Source: Rossellomorea sp. y25
GTDB taxonomy: Bacteria; Bacillota; Bacilli; Bacillales; Bacillaceae_B
Direction: 5' to 3'
NCBI RefSeq assembly: GCF_038049935.1
Contig: NZ_CP145886.1
Span: 3,480,501 to 3,544,500 of the forward strand
DNA length: 64,000 bases
Shown: piece after piece, positions 1-8,031 of the stretch
Layout: each line of letters opens with the position of its first letter
How positions within the stretch are numbered: the stretch's first letter is position 1
Notes under the pieces: model-generated
Seen by the model: only the letters and a program-made list of their open reading frames with translations
Told to the model about the DNA's origin: nothing
Databases searched by the model: none
Program-made: the position numbers and the translations under genes

Positions 1-4
1 TCAT
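1..4 (-). CDS. start codon of next ribose-operon gene, probably ribokinase (partial)
   Basis: Only the first four bases of this gene lie in the window. Reading the minus strand, the rbsR stop codon TGA is followed by the ribosome binding site AAGGAAG and then ATGA at the edge, so a new gene starts 6 bases after rbsR. In B. subtilis rbsR is followed by rbsK (ribokinase), which is the expected identity here. That is inference from gene order; no coding sequence can be read. Confidence 0.45.
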
Positions 5-10
5 CTTCCT

Positions 11-991
11 TCATCCCTTTCGTGTTGTGTTTCGCTGTATGAGTTCAACCGGAAGCTGAACCGTTGTATCGATGTCTTGTTCTTTTTTTATCAGTTTAAT
101 CAGAAGTGCCGCGGCCTGCCTGCCCATTTCGTAAGCCGGCTGCCTGATTGTGGAGAGCGCCGGATAGGAAAGGCTGCTCTGTGGGATGTCATCGTAGCCG
201 ATGATCTGTACGTCTTCAGGTATCTTCTTCCCGAGTCTCAAGGCCTCATGGAGAATCGCAATCCCGACGATATCATTACTTGCGATCACCCCGTCCGTAT
301 CAGGATACGTGGCGAACAGTTCCTCCGCCCAGCCCTTTGCATCTTCAAAGGAGAACGAGGTCGTGGACATCACCGTGAAATCGACGTCGGTCCCGCTTAA
401 GTACTCCACGGCTCCACGGAATCGGTCCTGAGCCGGCTTGACGTGGCCCGGTCCCTTCATGACGGTGATCCGCTTCGCCCCTTTTTCAACTAAGGTCTTT
501 GCCGCCAGGCGCCCCCCTTTGCGGCCGTCCGCATAGACCGCCGGATAGTTATCCGTGGTCCGGTCAAGGAGGACGAGTGGGAGATTCAATTCACTATACA
601 GCTGATCATGCTCCACATGATTGGTCGCTGAGATCATGCCGACGACATTGTTCTGAACGAAAGTCTGGATATAATCCAGCTCCTTCTGAATGTTCTCGTC
701 GCTGTTTCCTAGGAGTAGCCTGAAACCAGCCTCACTCACTTCATCCTCGACCCCTCTCGCCAGCTGCGGAAAGTACGGGTTCGTGATATCCGGAAGCAGC
801 AGTCCGATCAGCCTCGACTCTCGTTTATATAGGGAGCGTGCGACCTCATTCGGGCTGTAATTCAGCTTCTCGATCGCCCACATCACTTTCTTCCTCGTCT
901 CGGCTCCTACATAGCCGTTATCATTCAGCACCCGGGAGACCGTCGCCACCGACACCCCCGCTTCACTCGCCACATCCTTGATTGTTGCCAC
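11..991 (-). CDS. rbsR: ribose operon repressor RbsR (LacI family)
   Basis: LacI-type repressor of ribose uptake genes, 326 residues. Residues 1-50 form the helix-turn-helix (ATIKDVASEAGVSVATVSRV) and the rest is a periplasmic-binding-protein-like sugar domain. The stretch around ARSLYKRESRLIGLLLPDIT and the ending QRNTTRKG match B. subtilis RbsR as I remember it almost word for word. The GTG at 991 is chosen because AGGAAG lies 8 nt upstream and the protein then begins at the conserved ATIKDV; the ATG at 1105 would put 38 extra residues across the operator. A perfect palindrome and a cre-like site lie upstream, so autoregulation plus CcpA repression is likely. The next gene begins 6 bases after the stop. 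Confidence 0.93.
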   Translation of the reverse strand: MATIKDVASEAGVSVATVSRVLNDNGYVGAETRKKVMWAIEKLNYSPNEVARSLYKRESRLIGLLLPDITNPYFPQLARGVEDEVSEAGFRLLLGNSDENIQKELDYIQTFVQNNVVGMISATNHVEHDQLYSELNLPLVLLDRTTDNYPAVYADGRKGGRLAAKTLVEKGAKRITVMKGPGHVKPAQDRFRGAVEYLSGTDVDFTVMSTTSFSFEDAKGWAEELFATYPDTDGVIASNDIVGIAILHEALRLGKKIPEDVQIIGYDDIPQSSLSYPALSTIRQPAYEMGRQAAALLIKLIKKEQDIDTTVQLPVELIQRNTTRKG

Positions 992-1023
992 GCTTGTCAC
1001 TTCCTGTTCGTTTGGTTGGTTAT

Positions 1024-1041
1024 TGTGTAACCGGTTACACA
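1024..1041. promoter_or_regulatory. RbsR operator, perfect 18-bp palindrome
   Basis: TGTGTAACCGGTTACACA is a perfect inverted repeat 33 bp upstream of the rbsR GTG start. Its centre (ACCGGT) and TGTAA/TTACA arms fit LacI-family operators, and the site resembles those described for RbsR. It probably mediates autoregulation of the ribose operon. Confidence 0.8.
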
Positions 1042-1057
1042 TAAAATAACATAGGTT

Positions 1058-1071
1058 TGTAATCGTTTGCA
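1058..1071 (-). promoter_or_regulatory. catabolite response element (cre)
   Basis: On the minus strand TGCAAACGATTACA fits the CcpA consensus TGNAANCGNTNNCA at every fixed position. It lies just upstream of the RbsR palindrome, so the ribose genes are likely under carbon catabolite repression as well as RbsR. Confidence 0.75.
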
Positions 1072-1253
1072 ATAGTTTAATCCTAAAACTTATTGACCAG
1101 TTCAAAGGATAAATTTTGAATTCATGAACTAAGAGCTAGTGTCCTTGGTATTTCAGCAGGCGATCCAAAGTTTTGGAATCTATAAAGAGCAATAGCTATA
1201 TATCAGTCTATAATGATATACTATTTGAATTCATAAATGGTAGCCAGTAGAAA

Positions 1254-1283
1254 AAAAAGACTCTTCAAGTGACGAGTCTTTTT
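1254..1283 (-). terminator. intrinsic terminator after the small hypothetical gene
   Basis: The minus strand reads AAAGACTC, a short loop, GAGTCTTT, then a run of eight T. It lies about 140 bases downstream of the gene at 1420-1833. The rest of 1106-1419 shows no recognisable feature. Confidence 0.7.
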
Positions 1284-1419
1284 CTTTGTCATAGGATTAG
1301 TAAACATGTGAGTGAACTATTATCCTTTGAAGTCCTCTATACTGAATATGGACTAAGATACATAAAGATGGTCGGCGAAATGACTGTTCCGTTCAGATTT
1401 TAAAGATCCAGTTCTAAAG

Positions 1420-1833
1420 TTACCTTTCTTTTTTGTAGGGAGTAACTTGTATCTTCTCTACCTCCCATTTAAGACCTTGTTTCTTTAAATAAAAATCAGC
1501 ACGACCTTCATAAATTGCTTCTATACCCTTTTTTTTATCGTTTTGAATGATTTCGATCGTTACTGTAACAATATTGGGTCTACTAGGAAAATCACTTACA
1601 ATTAAATTTGGATTCTCTAAATTTCGCTCTTGGGAATACTCAAAAAAGTATTGAAGTTTTTTTTGATTCTCATTTGAGATTTCTTCGACTTCCTTGTTTT
1701 CCTGGACATCCTCCATGATATTGGTTACTACTTTTTTTGGTGATTGATTTACTATATTAAAAACAAAAATCAGAATGGTAACCCCCACAAGAATGAAAGC
1801 TATTACGAGAAACGACTTTTTGTTTAGAGTCAA
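1420..1833 (-). CDS. small membrane-anchored protein of unknown function
   Basis: 137 residues, not recognised as a named family. Residues 8-29 form one hydrophobic segment (SFLVIAFILVGVTILIFVFN) preceded by lysines, so the protein is probably anchored in the membrane with the remainder outside. The outer part is highly charged and ends in beta-rich sequence (RADFYLKKQGLKWEVEKIQV), like small NTF2-type or Conserved-hypothetical stress lipoproteins; that resemblance is weak. The start codon is TTG, with AAAGGA upstream. It is monocistronic, with a terminator 140 bases downstream. Low G+C compared with the neighbouring rbsR suggests an accessory gene. Confidence 0.6.
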   Translation of the reverse strand: MTLNKKSFLVIAFILVGVTILIFVFNIVNQSPKKVVTNIMEDVQENKEVEEISNENQKKLQYFFEYSQERNLENPNLIVSDFPSRPNIVTVTIEIIQNDKKKGIEAIYEGRADFYLKKQGLKWEVEKIQVTPYKKER

Positions 1834-1928
1834 TTGTAACGATCCTTTCGTGTAAAATATAGTACGTTTCTAACGCTGTTACTTATAGAGAGGTCAATCA
1901 GGATTGCATTTAGTAATTATAACGTATT

Positions 1929-2555
1929 TTAAGTTACCAATAGACTTTCCATTCGATCGACTCTAAAACTGCGAATATCATTTCGGAGATGACAAAATCC
2001 AATCACATACCACCTATTATTCCAATAGATCATTTTGTACGGATCAACCAATCTTTCACTTAATGGCTTTTCGCCACTCTTTTGATAAAGAATGTTGACT
2101 GAGTACCCGTCAGCTACGGCCTGCTCCAACTCCTTCAGTAAAAGTTCCATAGAGGGTGGACGTAATCGACTTATGACTTCAAGACTGGTTACATGTTGGT
2201 TGATCTTTGCTTCCTGCTCTTGATTGGAGTGGTGGCTTAGTTTAGAAATGGCCCTACCGAGTGCTTCCCCTCCATAATACCCGGCTTCTTCTGCAAAAAC
2301 AGCCGCATGAAAGAGTGAAGTTTGCTCCTCAAAATCAAAAAACAGAGGAGCCTCAACAAAATGGTTCAATAAAGAGTATCCACCGTTATGTCCTGGTTCT
2401 GAAACGATCGGTACGCCACTTGTTGAAATGGTATCAATATAACGATACACAGTCCTTATATTCATCTCTAGCTTTTCTGAAATTTGTTGTGCTGTCATTT
2501 TTTCACCTGAACGAAGCATCCATAGAATGGCTAACATATTGTCAATTTTAGGCAT
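1929..2555 (-). CDS. YafY/WYL-type transcriptional regulator, C-terminally truncated
   Basis: 208 residues. Residues 1-60 hold an HTH_11/DeoR-like winged helix (MTAQQISEKLEMNIRTVYRYID) and residues about 140-205 the start of a WYL domain (YKMIYWNNRWYVIGFCHLRN, FRVDRMESL). WYL proteins of this layout usually run to about 300 residues; here a stop follows RMESLLVT and the C-terminal WCX part (about 100 residues) is missing. I looked for the missing part in the other downstream frames and did not find it, so this is truncation rather than a simple frameshift. The HTH could still bind DNA. The ligand and target are unknown. Confidence 0.75.
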   Translation of the reverse strand: MPKIDNMLAILWMLRSGEKMTAQQISEKLEMNIRTVYRYIDTISTSGVPIVSEPGHNGGYSLLNHFVEAPLFFDFEEQTSLFHAAVFAEEAGYYGGEALGRAISKLSHHSNQEQEAKINQHVTSLEVISRLRPPSMELLLKELEQAVADGYSVNILYQKSGEKPLSERLVDPYKMIYWNNRWYVIGFCHLRNDIRSFRVDRMESLLVT

Positions 2556-2716
2556 ATGATTCCACCTCTATATTCATAATCATCTTAGAATACCAATTAT
2601 TTCAAATATGATACTATTGAGCAATCCCCCTTTGGAGGAATAAGCATTTTATCTATATTTTTGAAATTATAAACCAAGCGTTTGGTTACTTATGTATCAG
2701 ATTTTTTAGTTCTGTT

Positions 2717-2908
2717 AAATAGACGGAAAAATTCCCGTTAATTAGTAATTTAATAGAAAAATGGCTGAAATAGACGGAAAAATTCCGCCTATTTACTCAA
2801 AAAGTACAAAAATAGGTGATTTTTCTATTCATAAGCGGAAAACCTCCGCTTATTTCCCCCGAAAATAAGTTCCATTCACAATATAACCGGAATAACTCCG
2901 CTTATTTT
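2717..2908. repeat. cluster of four short imperfect palindromes with consensus near AAGCGGAAAAACTCCGCTTATTT
   Basis: Four copies of a ~26-bp unit have their CGG at 2724, 2775, 2836 and 2888, so spacing is 51, 61 and 52 bases. Each reads A(G/A)(A/G)CGGAAnNNNTCCG(C/T)(C/T)TATT with the CGGA and TCCG arms facing each other. The first copy has CCCG in place of TCCG. A fifth copy lies alone at 7165-7190. This fills most of the 428-base gap between the WYL gene and the methionine operon terminator. Function unknown; an intergenic repeat family is likely. Confidence 0.7.
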
Positions 2909-2947
2909 ACCGTCACCGATTCTCCTATAAAGGGCAAGCTCTCTCAC

Positions 2948-2976
2948 AAAAAAGACAGCCCTCATCTGGCTGTCTT
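2948..2976 (-). terminator. terminator of the methionine uptake operon
   Basis: AAGACAGCC, a 7-base loop, GGCTGTCTT, followed on the minus strand by six T. It lies just downstream of the amidohydrolase stop and ends the riboswitch-controlled transcript. Confidence 0.85.
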
Positions 2977-2983
2977 CTCATCC

Positions 2984-4180
2984 TTATTGACTTGTACCGA
3001 ACTCTTCCCATATTTCCTCTAAAAGCCCCTTATCCGTCAGCAGTTCATACCCTGTCAGCGCAAGTGCCTTTGCTCCGATCACAAGCGCACGGTCACCCTC
3101 GGTGGATTTAGCCGCTTCCCTGAATTCGTTCGTGTGGACGACGAGGGATTCGGGGCCGATTTTGATGTAGGGGTGGATGGTCGGGACCACCCGGCTGACG
3201 TTACCGGCATCGGAGGAACCGAGTCCCTTTCGTTCTGTATCGTCGAAGGATTCCCCCAGTGACTCGATGGAGCGCTGGAATACTTGATCGAAACGGCGGT
3301 TGAGCTGAAAGTGATCGACTTCATTTTGGATTTTGATGACATTCAGTTCTGTCCCCGTGGCAAGTGCCGATCCCTCAGCGATCGCTTTCACCTTCTGCGT
3401 GACTTCATTGCACGCTTCCCTGGTGGCAGCCCGTATATAGAATCGGGCCTTTGCATAGTCAGGGACGATATTGGGTGCGTCCCCGCCGTGGGTGATGATG
3501 CCGTGGATCCTGACATCATCGGTCACGTGCTGGCGAAGGGCGTTAATGCCGTTGAACAGCTGGATCACACCATCAAGGGCATTGATGCCGTCTTCAGGGG
3601 AAGCTGCCGCATGGGCAGATCTTCCTTTGAATTCGAAATCAAGTGGATCCACCGCAAGGGTTTTCCCTGTCTGTGTTGTCCTGTTGAACGGATGGACCAT
3701 CATGCAGGCATCCACTCCTTCGAACAAGCCCGCCTTAACAAAACTGCCCTTCGCACTTCCATTCGGACCGCCTTCCTCGGCAGGAGTCCCGAACACGACC
3801 ACTTCCCCTCCTGTTTCATCGAGTACGGACGACAGGGCGATGGCCGCCCCGCAGCTTGCCGTCCCGATGATATTGTGACCACAGGCGTGACCGAGTCCAG
3901 GCAGGGCGTCATATTCAGCCAGGTAGCCGATGACCGGCCCTTCTTTTCCTGAATGTTTGCGTGCCACAAAGGAAGTCTCATGGCCCGCCACTCCCCGTTC
4001 AATGGAGAATCCGTTGGCTGCAAGGAGGGTGGTCAAGGTCTCTGAAGCAAAGAACTCTTCGTTACCGATTTCAGGATTGTCGTGGATCTGATGGCTGGTC
4101 GACACGAGTTTCACAGCCAGTTGATCCACTGCCGAGAGGATGTTGTTCTTACGATGGGCAATCGCTGCTGGTTGACTCAT
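2984..4180 (-). CDS. M20D-family metal-dependent amidohydrolase
   Basis: 398 residues, full length for the M20D/AbgB group that hydrolyses N-acyl amino acids or p-aminobenzoyl-glutamate. Metal and catalytic motifs are visible: GHACGHN (Cys/His ligands), TPAEEGG (catalytic Glu and metal Glu), MVHPF and TIHPYIKIG (His ligands). It is the fourth gene of a SAM-riboswitch operon after metN, metP and metQ, starting 12 bases after metQ. That context suggests it frees methionine, cysteine or a related sulfur compound from an N-acylated form after import. The exact substrate is inference; the family is clear. Confidence 0.85.
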   Translation of the reverse strand: MSQPAAIAHRKNNILSAVDQLAVKLVSTSHQIHDNPEIGNEEFFASETLTTLLAANGFSIERGVAGHETSFVARKHSGKEGPVIGYLAEYDALPGLGHACGHNIIGTASCGAAIALSSVLDETGGEVVVFGTPAEEGGPNGSAKGSFVKAGLFEGVDACMMVHPFNRTTQTGKTLAVDPLDFEFKGRSAHAAASPEDGINALDGVIQLFNGINALRQHVTDDVRIHGIITHGGDAPNIVPDYAKARFYIRAATREACNEVTQKVKAIAEGSALATGTELNVIKIQNEVDHFQLNRRFDQVFQRSIESLGESFDDTERKGLGSSDAGNVSRVVPTIHPYIKIGPESLVVHTNEFREAAKSTEGDRALVIGAKALALTGYELLTDKGLLEEIWEEFGTSQ

Positions 4181-4192
4181 CTCTTTTCCCTC

Positions 4193-5029
4193 CTAATGCA
4201 ATTCACTGACCGGCACGAATGTCGGGATCAGGGAATCTTTATATGTTTTCTTGATATGTTCCGCTACGTCATCTTCCTGGTAGAGATCAACAATCTTTTT
4301 ATAGGTCTTATTGTCTTTATCTTTTTCCTGCGCTGCGATGATATTGATGAACGGCTTAGACTCCGCCCCTTCGATATAGATGCTGTCATCAACCGGTACG
4401 AACCCTGCTTCAACAGCCACACCATTATTGATGATCGATGCCGCCACATCCGGCAGTACCCTCGGTGTCTGGGCAGCGACGACCGGTGTGAATTCAAGGT
4501 TTTTCGGGTTTTCTTTAATCGCTTCGAGACCCTGTGACTGATCAAAACCTTCTTTCAGTTGTATCAAACCTGCTTCCTCCAATAGGAGAAGGGCACGGCC
4601 TAAGTTAGTCGCCTCTTGAGGAACGGCTACTTTACTGCCTTTCGGTAAGTCTTCTACCGATTTATATTTTTCCGAATAGATTCCCATCGGCGCGATGATC
4701 GTCGAGCCGATCGGTACAAGGTCCAGATTATGTTCTTCAACGAATGAATCAAAATACGAAATCGTCTGGAAGGCGTTCAGGTCGATATCCCCATCGGCCA
4801 GCGCCTGGTTCGGTCTCACGTAATCGGCAAACTCCACAATCTCGATTTCAATCCCTTCCTTCGCTGCTTTCTCCTTCATATACTCCCAAATCGGCACCCC
4901 AGATCCATTCACTCCGACTTTAACGACTTCTTTTTCACCTGAGCCGGATGCACTGTCTCCCGAGCAGCCGCTCAATATAAGGGTGATTAATAGAATGGCG
5001 ATACTTGCCAGGCTGATTGATTTTTTCAT
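4193..5029 (-). CDS. metQ: methionine ABC transporter substrate-binding lipoprotein MetQ
   Basis: 278-residue NlpA-family lipoprotein that delivers methionine or related compounds to the MetNP importer. A lipoprotein signal peptide ends at the lipobox LSGC (Cys22). Family motifs are present (VKVGVNGSG near the mature N-terminus, DGDIDLNAFQTISYFDSF, IYSEKYKSVEDLPKGSKVAVP). The gene lies 11 bases after the permease gene and 12 bases before the amidohydrolase gene, under the same SAM riboswitch. Confidence 0.93.
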   Translation of the reverse strand: MKKSISLASIAILLITLILSGCSGDSASGSGEKEVVKVGVNGSGVPIWEYMKEKAAKEGIEIEIVEFADYVRPNQALADGDIDLNAFQTISYFDSFVEEHNLDLVPIGSTIIAPMGIYSEKYKSVEDLPKGSKVAVPQEATNLGRALLLLEEAGLIQLKEGFDQSQGLEAIKENPKNLEFTPVVAAQTPRVLPDVAASIINNGVAVEAGFVPVDDSIYIEGAESKPFINIIAAQEKDKDNKTYKKIVDLYQEDDVAEHIKKTYKDSLIPTFVPVSELH

Positions 5030-5040
5030 ATTCCTCTCTC

Positions 5041-5703
5041 CTAACGTCTCCTGATGATTTTTGATAATGTATTCCCTGCTGTCTGCAGTCCCTGCACCAT
5101 CACGATTAAAATGATGACGGTCACGATCATGACGGATGTTTCAAATCGCTGATATCCGTAAGCAATGGCGAGGTCCCCGAGTCCACCGCCTCCGACTGCC
5201 CCGGCCATGGCCGATGCTCCGACGAGTCCGATGGTCGCGATCGTAATATTCAGGACCAGTGTACTCAGTGCTTCCGGAATGAGGATCCCGAAGATGATCT
5301 GCCACGGCCCTGCCCCCATGGACTCCGCCGCTTCAATGACACCCGGTTCCACTTCAAGGAGCGAGCTCTCTACCAGTCTTGCAATATACGGTGCTGCAAA
5401 TACGACAAGAGGTACCACGGCTGCCGCCGTTCCGATCGATGTGCCCACTACCAATCTTGTAAAGGGGATGATGGCCACCATCAAGATGATGAACGGAATC
5501 GAACGGAACACGTTGATGATGCTGCTCAATATGGAAAAGACGATTTTATTTTCAAGTAAGTGCCCCTTCCTCGTGACCACAACGATGATGCCGAGGGGAA
5601 GCCCGATCAACGTGGCAAACAGGAGGGAGAATGACACCATCGCCACGGTATCCCATGTCGCTTCAATAATTCTTGGCCAGAATAATTCCCAGTTAACTTG
5701 CAC
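5041..5703 (-). CDS. metP: methionine ABC transporter permease MetP/MetI
   Basis: 220 residues, the normal length for the D-methionine permease family (BPD_transp_1). Five or so membrane spans can be read, and the ABC-interacting EAA loop is present (VIEAAESMGAGPWQIIFGILIPEAL). Its ATG overlaps the last 11 bases of metN, suggesting translational coupling, so the metN frameshift may reduce its expression. The N-terminus NWELFWPRIIEATWDTVAMV is typical of this family. Confidence 0.92.
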   Translation of the reverse strand: MQVNWELFWPRIIEATWDTVAMVSFSLLFATLIGLPLGIIVVVTRKGHLLENKIVFSILSSIINVFRSIPFIILMVAIIPFTRLVVGTSIGTAAAVVPLVVFAAPYIARLVESSLLEVEPGVIEAAESMGAGPWQIIFGILIPEALSTLVLNITIATIGLVGASAMAGAVGGGGLGDLAIAYGYQRFETSVMIVTVIILIVMVQGLQTAGNTLSKIIRRR

Positions 5704-6717
5704 GCTTCTCCACCTCGCTTACGAATAATCTGTTCTTCCAATAATCCAGGATCTCTTCCGTCTCTTTCTTGCTGCCAATGATCTGTACGATGAGATTCCC
5801 GAACGGCTTACCTTGGAGTTCCGTGATCTGGCCGAATAACACATTGATGTGGGCATCGAATTTCTTTGCCGTTTCGGAAAGGATCGGCGTGCCCGTCGAA
5901 TCACCCTTGAAAATGAGGCGGCAGATGCGCCCTTCTTTGCTGTCATTCAATTTGTCGAGAACCGATGCCGGCAGCTGATCATTCATGACACTCTTCACAA
6001 AGTTTTTCGTCGTCGGGGTCTGCGGGTTGGAGAAGATATCGAAGACGCTTCCCTCTTCAACGATTTCTCCATTTTCCATGACAGCGACCTTATCACAGAT
6101 TTCCGGATGACCCCCATTTCGTGGGTGATCATCACAATCGTAATGCCATACTCCGCGTTGATTCTCTTTAATAAGTTCAGAATCGATTCCGTCGTCTGAG
6201 GATCAAGTGCGGATGTGGCTTCATCGCAGAGCAGAATCGAAGGCGATGTCGCCAGGGCCCTTGCTATTCCCACCCTTTGCTTCTGCCCTCCTGACAGTTG
6301 ATCCGGATAATGCTTCGCTTTATCTTCAAGTCCGACAAACGCGAGCAATTCCTTTACTCTCTCGCTGATCTTTTCTTTTGGCCATTTTGCAAGTTTCAGA
6401 GGATAGGCGATATTCCCTGCCACCGTCCGGGATTGAAACAGATTGAAATGCTGAAAGATCATCCCGATGCGGTGCCGCTCCTTCCTCAGATCGACTGCCG
6501 ACTGATCTTTCAGGCTGCGCCTCTCTATGAAAATATCACCCAATGATGGTTTCTCTAAAAAATTGAGACAGCGGACAAGCGTGCTTTTTCCCGCCCCGCT
6601 GAATCCGATCACACCATAAATCTCTCCCTTCTTCACTTCGAAGGAAACATTTTTTAAAGCGGTGAATGGGCCATTCTTCGTCTCGAATACTTTCGTAACA
6701 TTCTGAACTCTGATCAT
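5693..6717 (-). pseudogene. metN: methionine ABC transporter ATPase MetN, one-base frameshift
   Basis: The sequence encodes a complete MetN (about 341 residues, the family length) if one base is restored. The first part (6717 to about 6100) has Walker A GFSGAGKST (38-46), signature LSGGQKQR, Walker B ILLCDEATSALD and the H-loop MITHEMG. After GVIRK the frame is lost: the minus strand reads CGGAAATCTGTGAT where CGGAAAATCTGTGAT (R-K-I-C-D) is expected, so one A is missing at 6100-6102. The other frame carries on with KVAVMENGEIVEEGSVFDIF and a complete NIL ligand-sensing domain. As read, translation would give 240 residues lacking NIL. This may be a sequencing error in an A run or a real inactivation. 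Confidence 0.88.
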
Positions 6718-6772
6718 ATAAGACTTGCTCCTTTCGCTATGTATACTTCTTGTTGACGATCATGGCTCAAAT

Positions 6773-6806
6773 AAAAAAGTGCCCCCCTTCATAAGAAGAG
6801 AGGCAC
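6773..6806 (-). terminator. riboswitch expression-platform terminator
   Basis: GTGCCTCTC, loop, GGGGGGCAC and then TTTTTT on the minus strand, placed between the SAM-I aptamer and metN. Its 5' arm follows the aptamer closely, as in transcriptional S-box switches. Confidence 0.88.
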
Positions 6807-6826
6807 AAAAATATGTATATGTCCCG

Positions 6827-6937
6827 CTCTTCTCATCTTTCAAGTCACATGACTTGATGGAATTGGCACGGTATTCATAAGAACCCGTTGCCGAGGTATC
6901 ACAGGGCCAGTCCCTCCACCTCTCTGGATAAGAAGAT
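6827..6937 (-). ncRNA. SAM-I (S-box) riboswitch aptamer
   Basis: The minus strand carries the S-box hallmarks in order: CTTATCCAGAGAGGTGGAGG, GGGACTGGCCC, GATACCTCGGCAACGGG, GTGCCAATTCC and the closing GATGAGAAGAG. With SAM bound, the terminator at 6773-6806 forms and metNPQ plus the amidohydrolase gene are off; under methionine shortage they are on. This directly ties the amidohydrolase to sulfur amino acid supply. Confidence 0.96.
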
Positions 6938-7047
6938 ATGCTTTATTAAGTTAAAGTTATGATGCGTTTTAGCATTAGGGTAATGGTAAATGATTATAAT
7001 TGGTTTGTCAATCCGGTTTTTGAATTAATTGTATTATTTTGGACAAA

Positions 7048-7060
7048 CCGGGGACGGTCC
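7048..7060. repeat. degenerate GGGGAC-GGTCC palindrome (REP-like remnant)
   Basis: CCGGGGACGGTCC resembles the GGGGAC..GTCCCC palindromes scattered through Bacillaceae intergenic regions, which are often linked to REP-associated transposases. A diverged relative of this site and its right flank (TTACT(C/A)TACTTT) occurs at 13197-13221, and another palindrome at 37104-37123. No transposase is present. Nothing else is seen in 6941-7164. Confidence 0.4.
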
Positions 7061-7164
7061 TTACTCTACTTTTTGGCTTTAAGAGAAATTGAGATTAGTC
7101 GAAAGAAGAAGATAGAATCGGAATATGTCCCCTTATTTCAACCTTTTTTAATCGTCATGGCGAA

Positions 7165-7190
7165 TTTAAGCGGAATATTTCCGTCTATTG
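7165..7190. repeat. solitary copy of the CGGA-TCCG palindromic repeat
   Basis: TTTAAGCGGAATATTTCCGTC followed by TATTG is a fifth copy of the unit clustered at 2717-2908. It stands alone here. Apart from this copy, 7061-7350 shows nothing I can name. Confidence 0.6.
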
Positions 7191-7417
7191 ATTAGCTCTG
7201 ATGCTTAACCGGATCTCACTACCGATAATTGTGCTAGTCATCTTTTAACAGGCAGTCTAATATATTCACCTATAAAGGTACGACCCACACTCTCTAAAGG
7301 AGCGACCAATATATCGTCAATTCTCAGATCATCGCCTCCATTAAAGAAGAATCCCCAAACAACTATGCTATACTAAAAGAAAAAACAATATTCAGATTAT
7401 TAAAAGGGGCCAATTCC

Positions 7418-7987
7418 ATGAAACCTAACATTATCGACATCGTCCAATCCCAGGTCATCGCTTCCATCAAGGAAGAAAAGGACCTCGACAAAGCCATACA
7501 GTCAAACGCCAACATCGTGTTCATCCTAACCGGCAGTTTGATTACAATGGAAGGGTATTTAAAAAAGCTGAAGGAAGCCGGTAAAACCACGTTCATACAT
7601 ATTGATTTCATCGATGGGCTGTCCAACACGAAAAGTGCCATTAAATACATAGCAGAAATCTGGAAGCCCGCTGGCATCATCACAACGAGGAGCAACCTGA
7701 TCAAATATGCAAAGGAAGAAGGATTGATGACGATCCAGCGCCTTTTTCTTATCGACCGCAATGCCCTTGACAAAGGAATTGATATCGCACAGAACTGCAA
7801 GCCGGATGCGATTGAAGTCCTTCCTGGTCTCATGCCGTCCATCATTGACAAACTGACGGCCATGACTACGCTGCCCATCATCGCTGGTGGCCTGATCAGT
7901 AATAAGGAAGATATTCTGAATGGACTAAGAGCCGGTGCCCTCGCCATTTCTTCAGGTGATCCGAAGCTCTGGAATCTGGATTTTTAA
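7418..7987 (+). CDS. glpP: glycerol-3-phosphate-responsive antiterminator GlpP
   Basis: 189 residues, the family length. GlpP is a TIM-barrel RNA-binding protein which, with glycerol-3-phosphate bound, prevents termination in the leaders of glp genes in B. subtilis. Family sequence is evident along its length (IVFILTGSLITMEGYLKKLK, FIHIDFIDGLSNTKSAIKYI, GIITTRSNLIKYAKEEGL, AIEVLPGLMPSIIDKLT, IIAGGLISNKEDI). AAAGGGG is the ribosome binding site, 8 nt before ATG, with a TATACT -10 at about 7369. In B. subtilis glpP lies next to glpFK; here glpF, glpK and glpD are absent and a terminator follows. Two leaders in this window are candidate targets. Confidence 0.94.
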   Translation: MKPNIIDIVQSQVIASIKEEKDLDKAIQSNANIVFILTGSLITMEGYLKKLKEAGKTTFIHIDFIDGLSNTKSAIKYIAEIWKPAGIITTRSNLIKYAKEEGLMTIQRLFLIDRNALDKGIDIAQNCKPDAIEVLPGLMPSIIDKLTAMTTLPIIAGGLISNKEDILNGLRAGALAISSGDPKLWNLDF

Positions 7988-7991
7988 CCAA

Positions 7992-8029
7992 AAAAAGAGC
8001 TCAACCACTGGGAGTTGAGCTCACTCTTT
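7992..8029. terminator. bidirectional terminator between glpP and mgtC
   Basis: GAGCTCAAC, loop CACTGGGA, GTTGAGCTC, with an A run on the left (serving the minus strand) and a T-rich stretch on the right. It ends both the glpP and the convergent mgtC-type transcript. Confidence 0.85.
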
Positions 8030-8031
8030 AT

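Noticed and set aside
992..1105. N-terminal extension of RbsR
   Set aside because: It would be encoded by the operator and cre region; the GTG at 991 has a good ribosome binding site and the conserved N-terminus.
2717..2908. CRISPR array
   Set aside because: Repeats are imperfect, only four, 26 bp, with very A+T-rich, unequal gaps, and no cas genes are near.
6959..7195. 78-codon plus-strand frame
   Set aside because: No ribosome binding site, and it contains the REP-like site and a copy of the CGGA-TCCG repeat.
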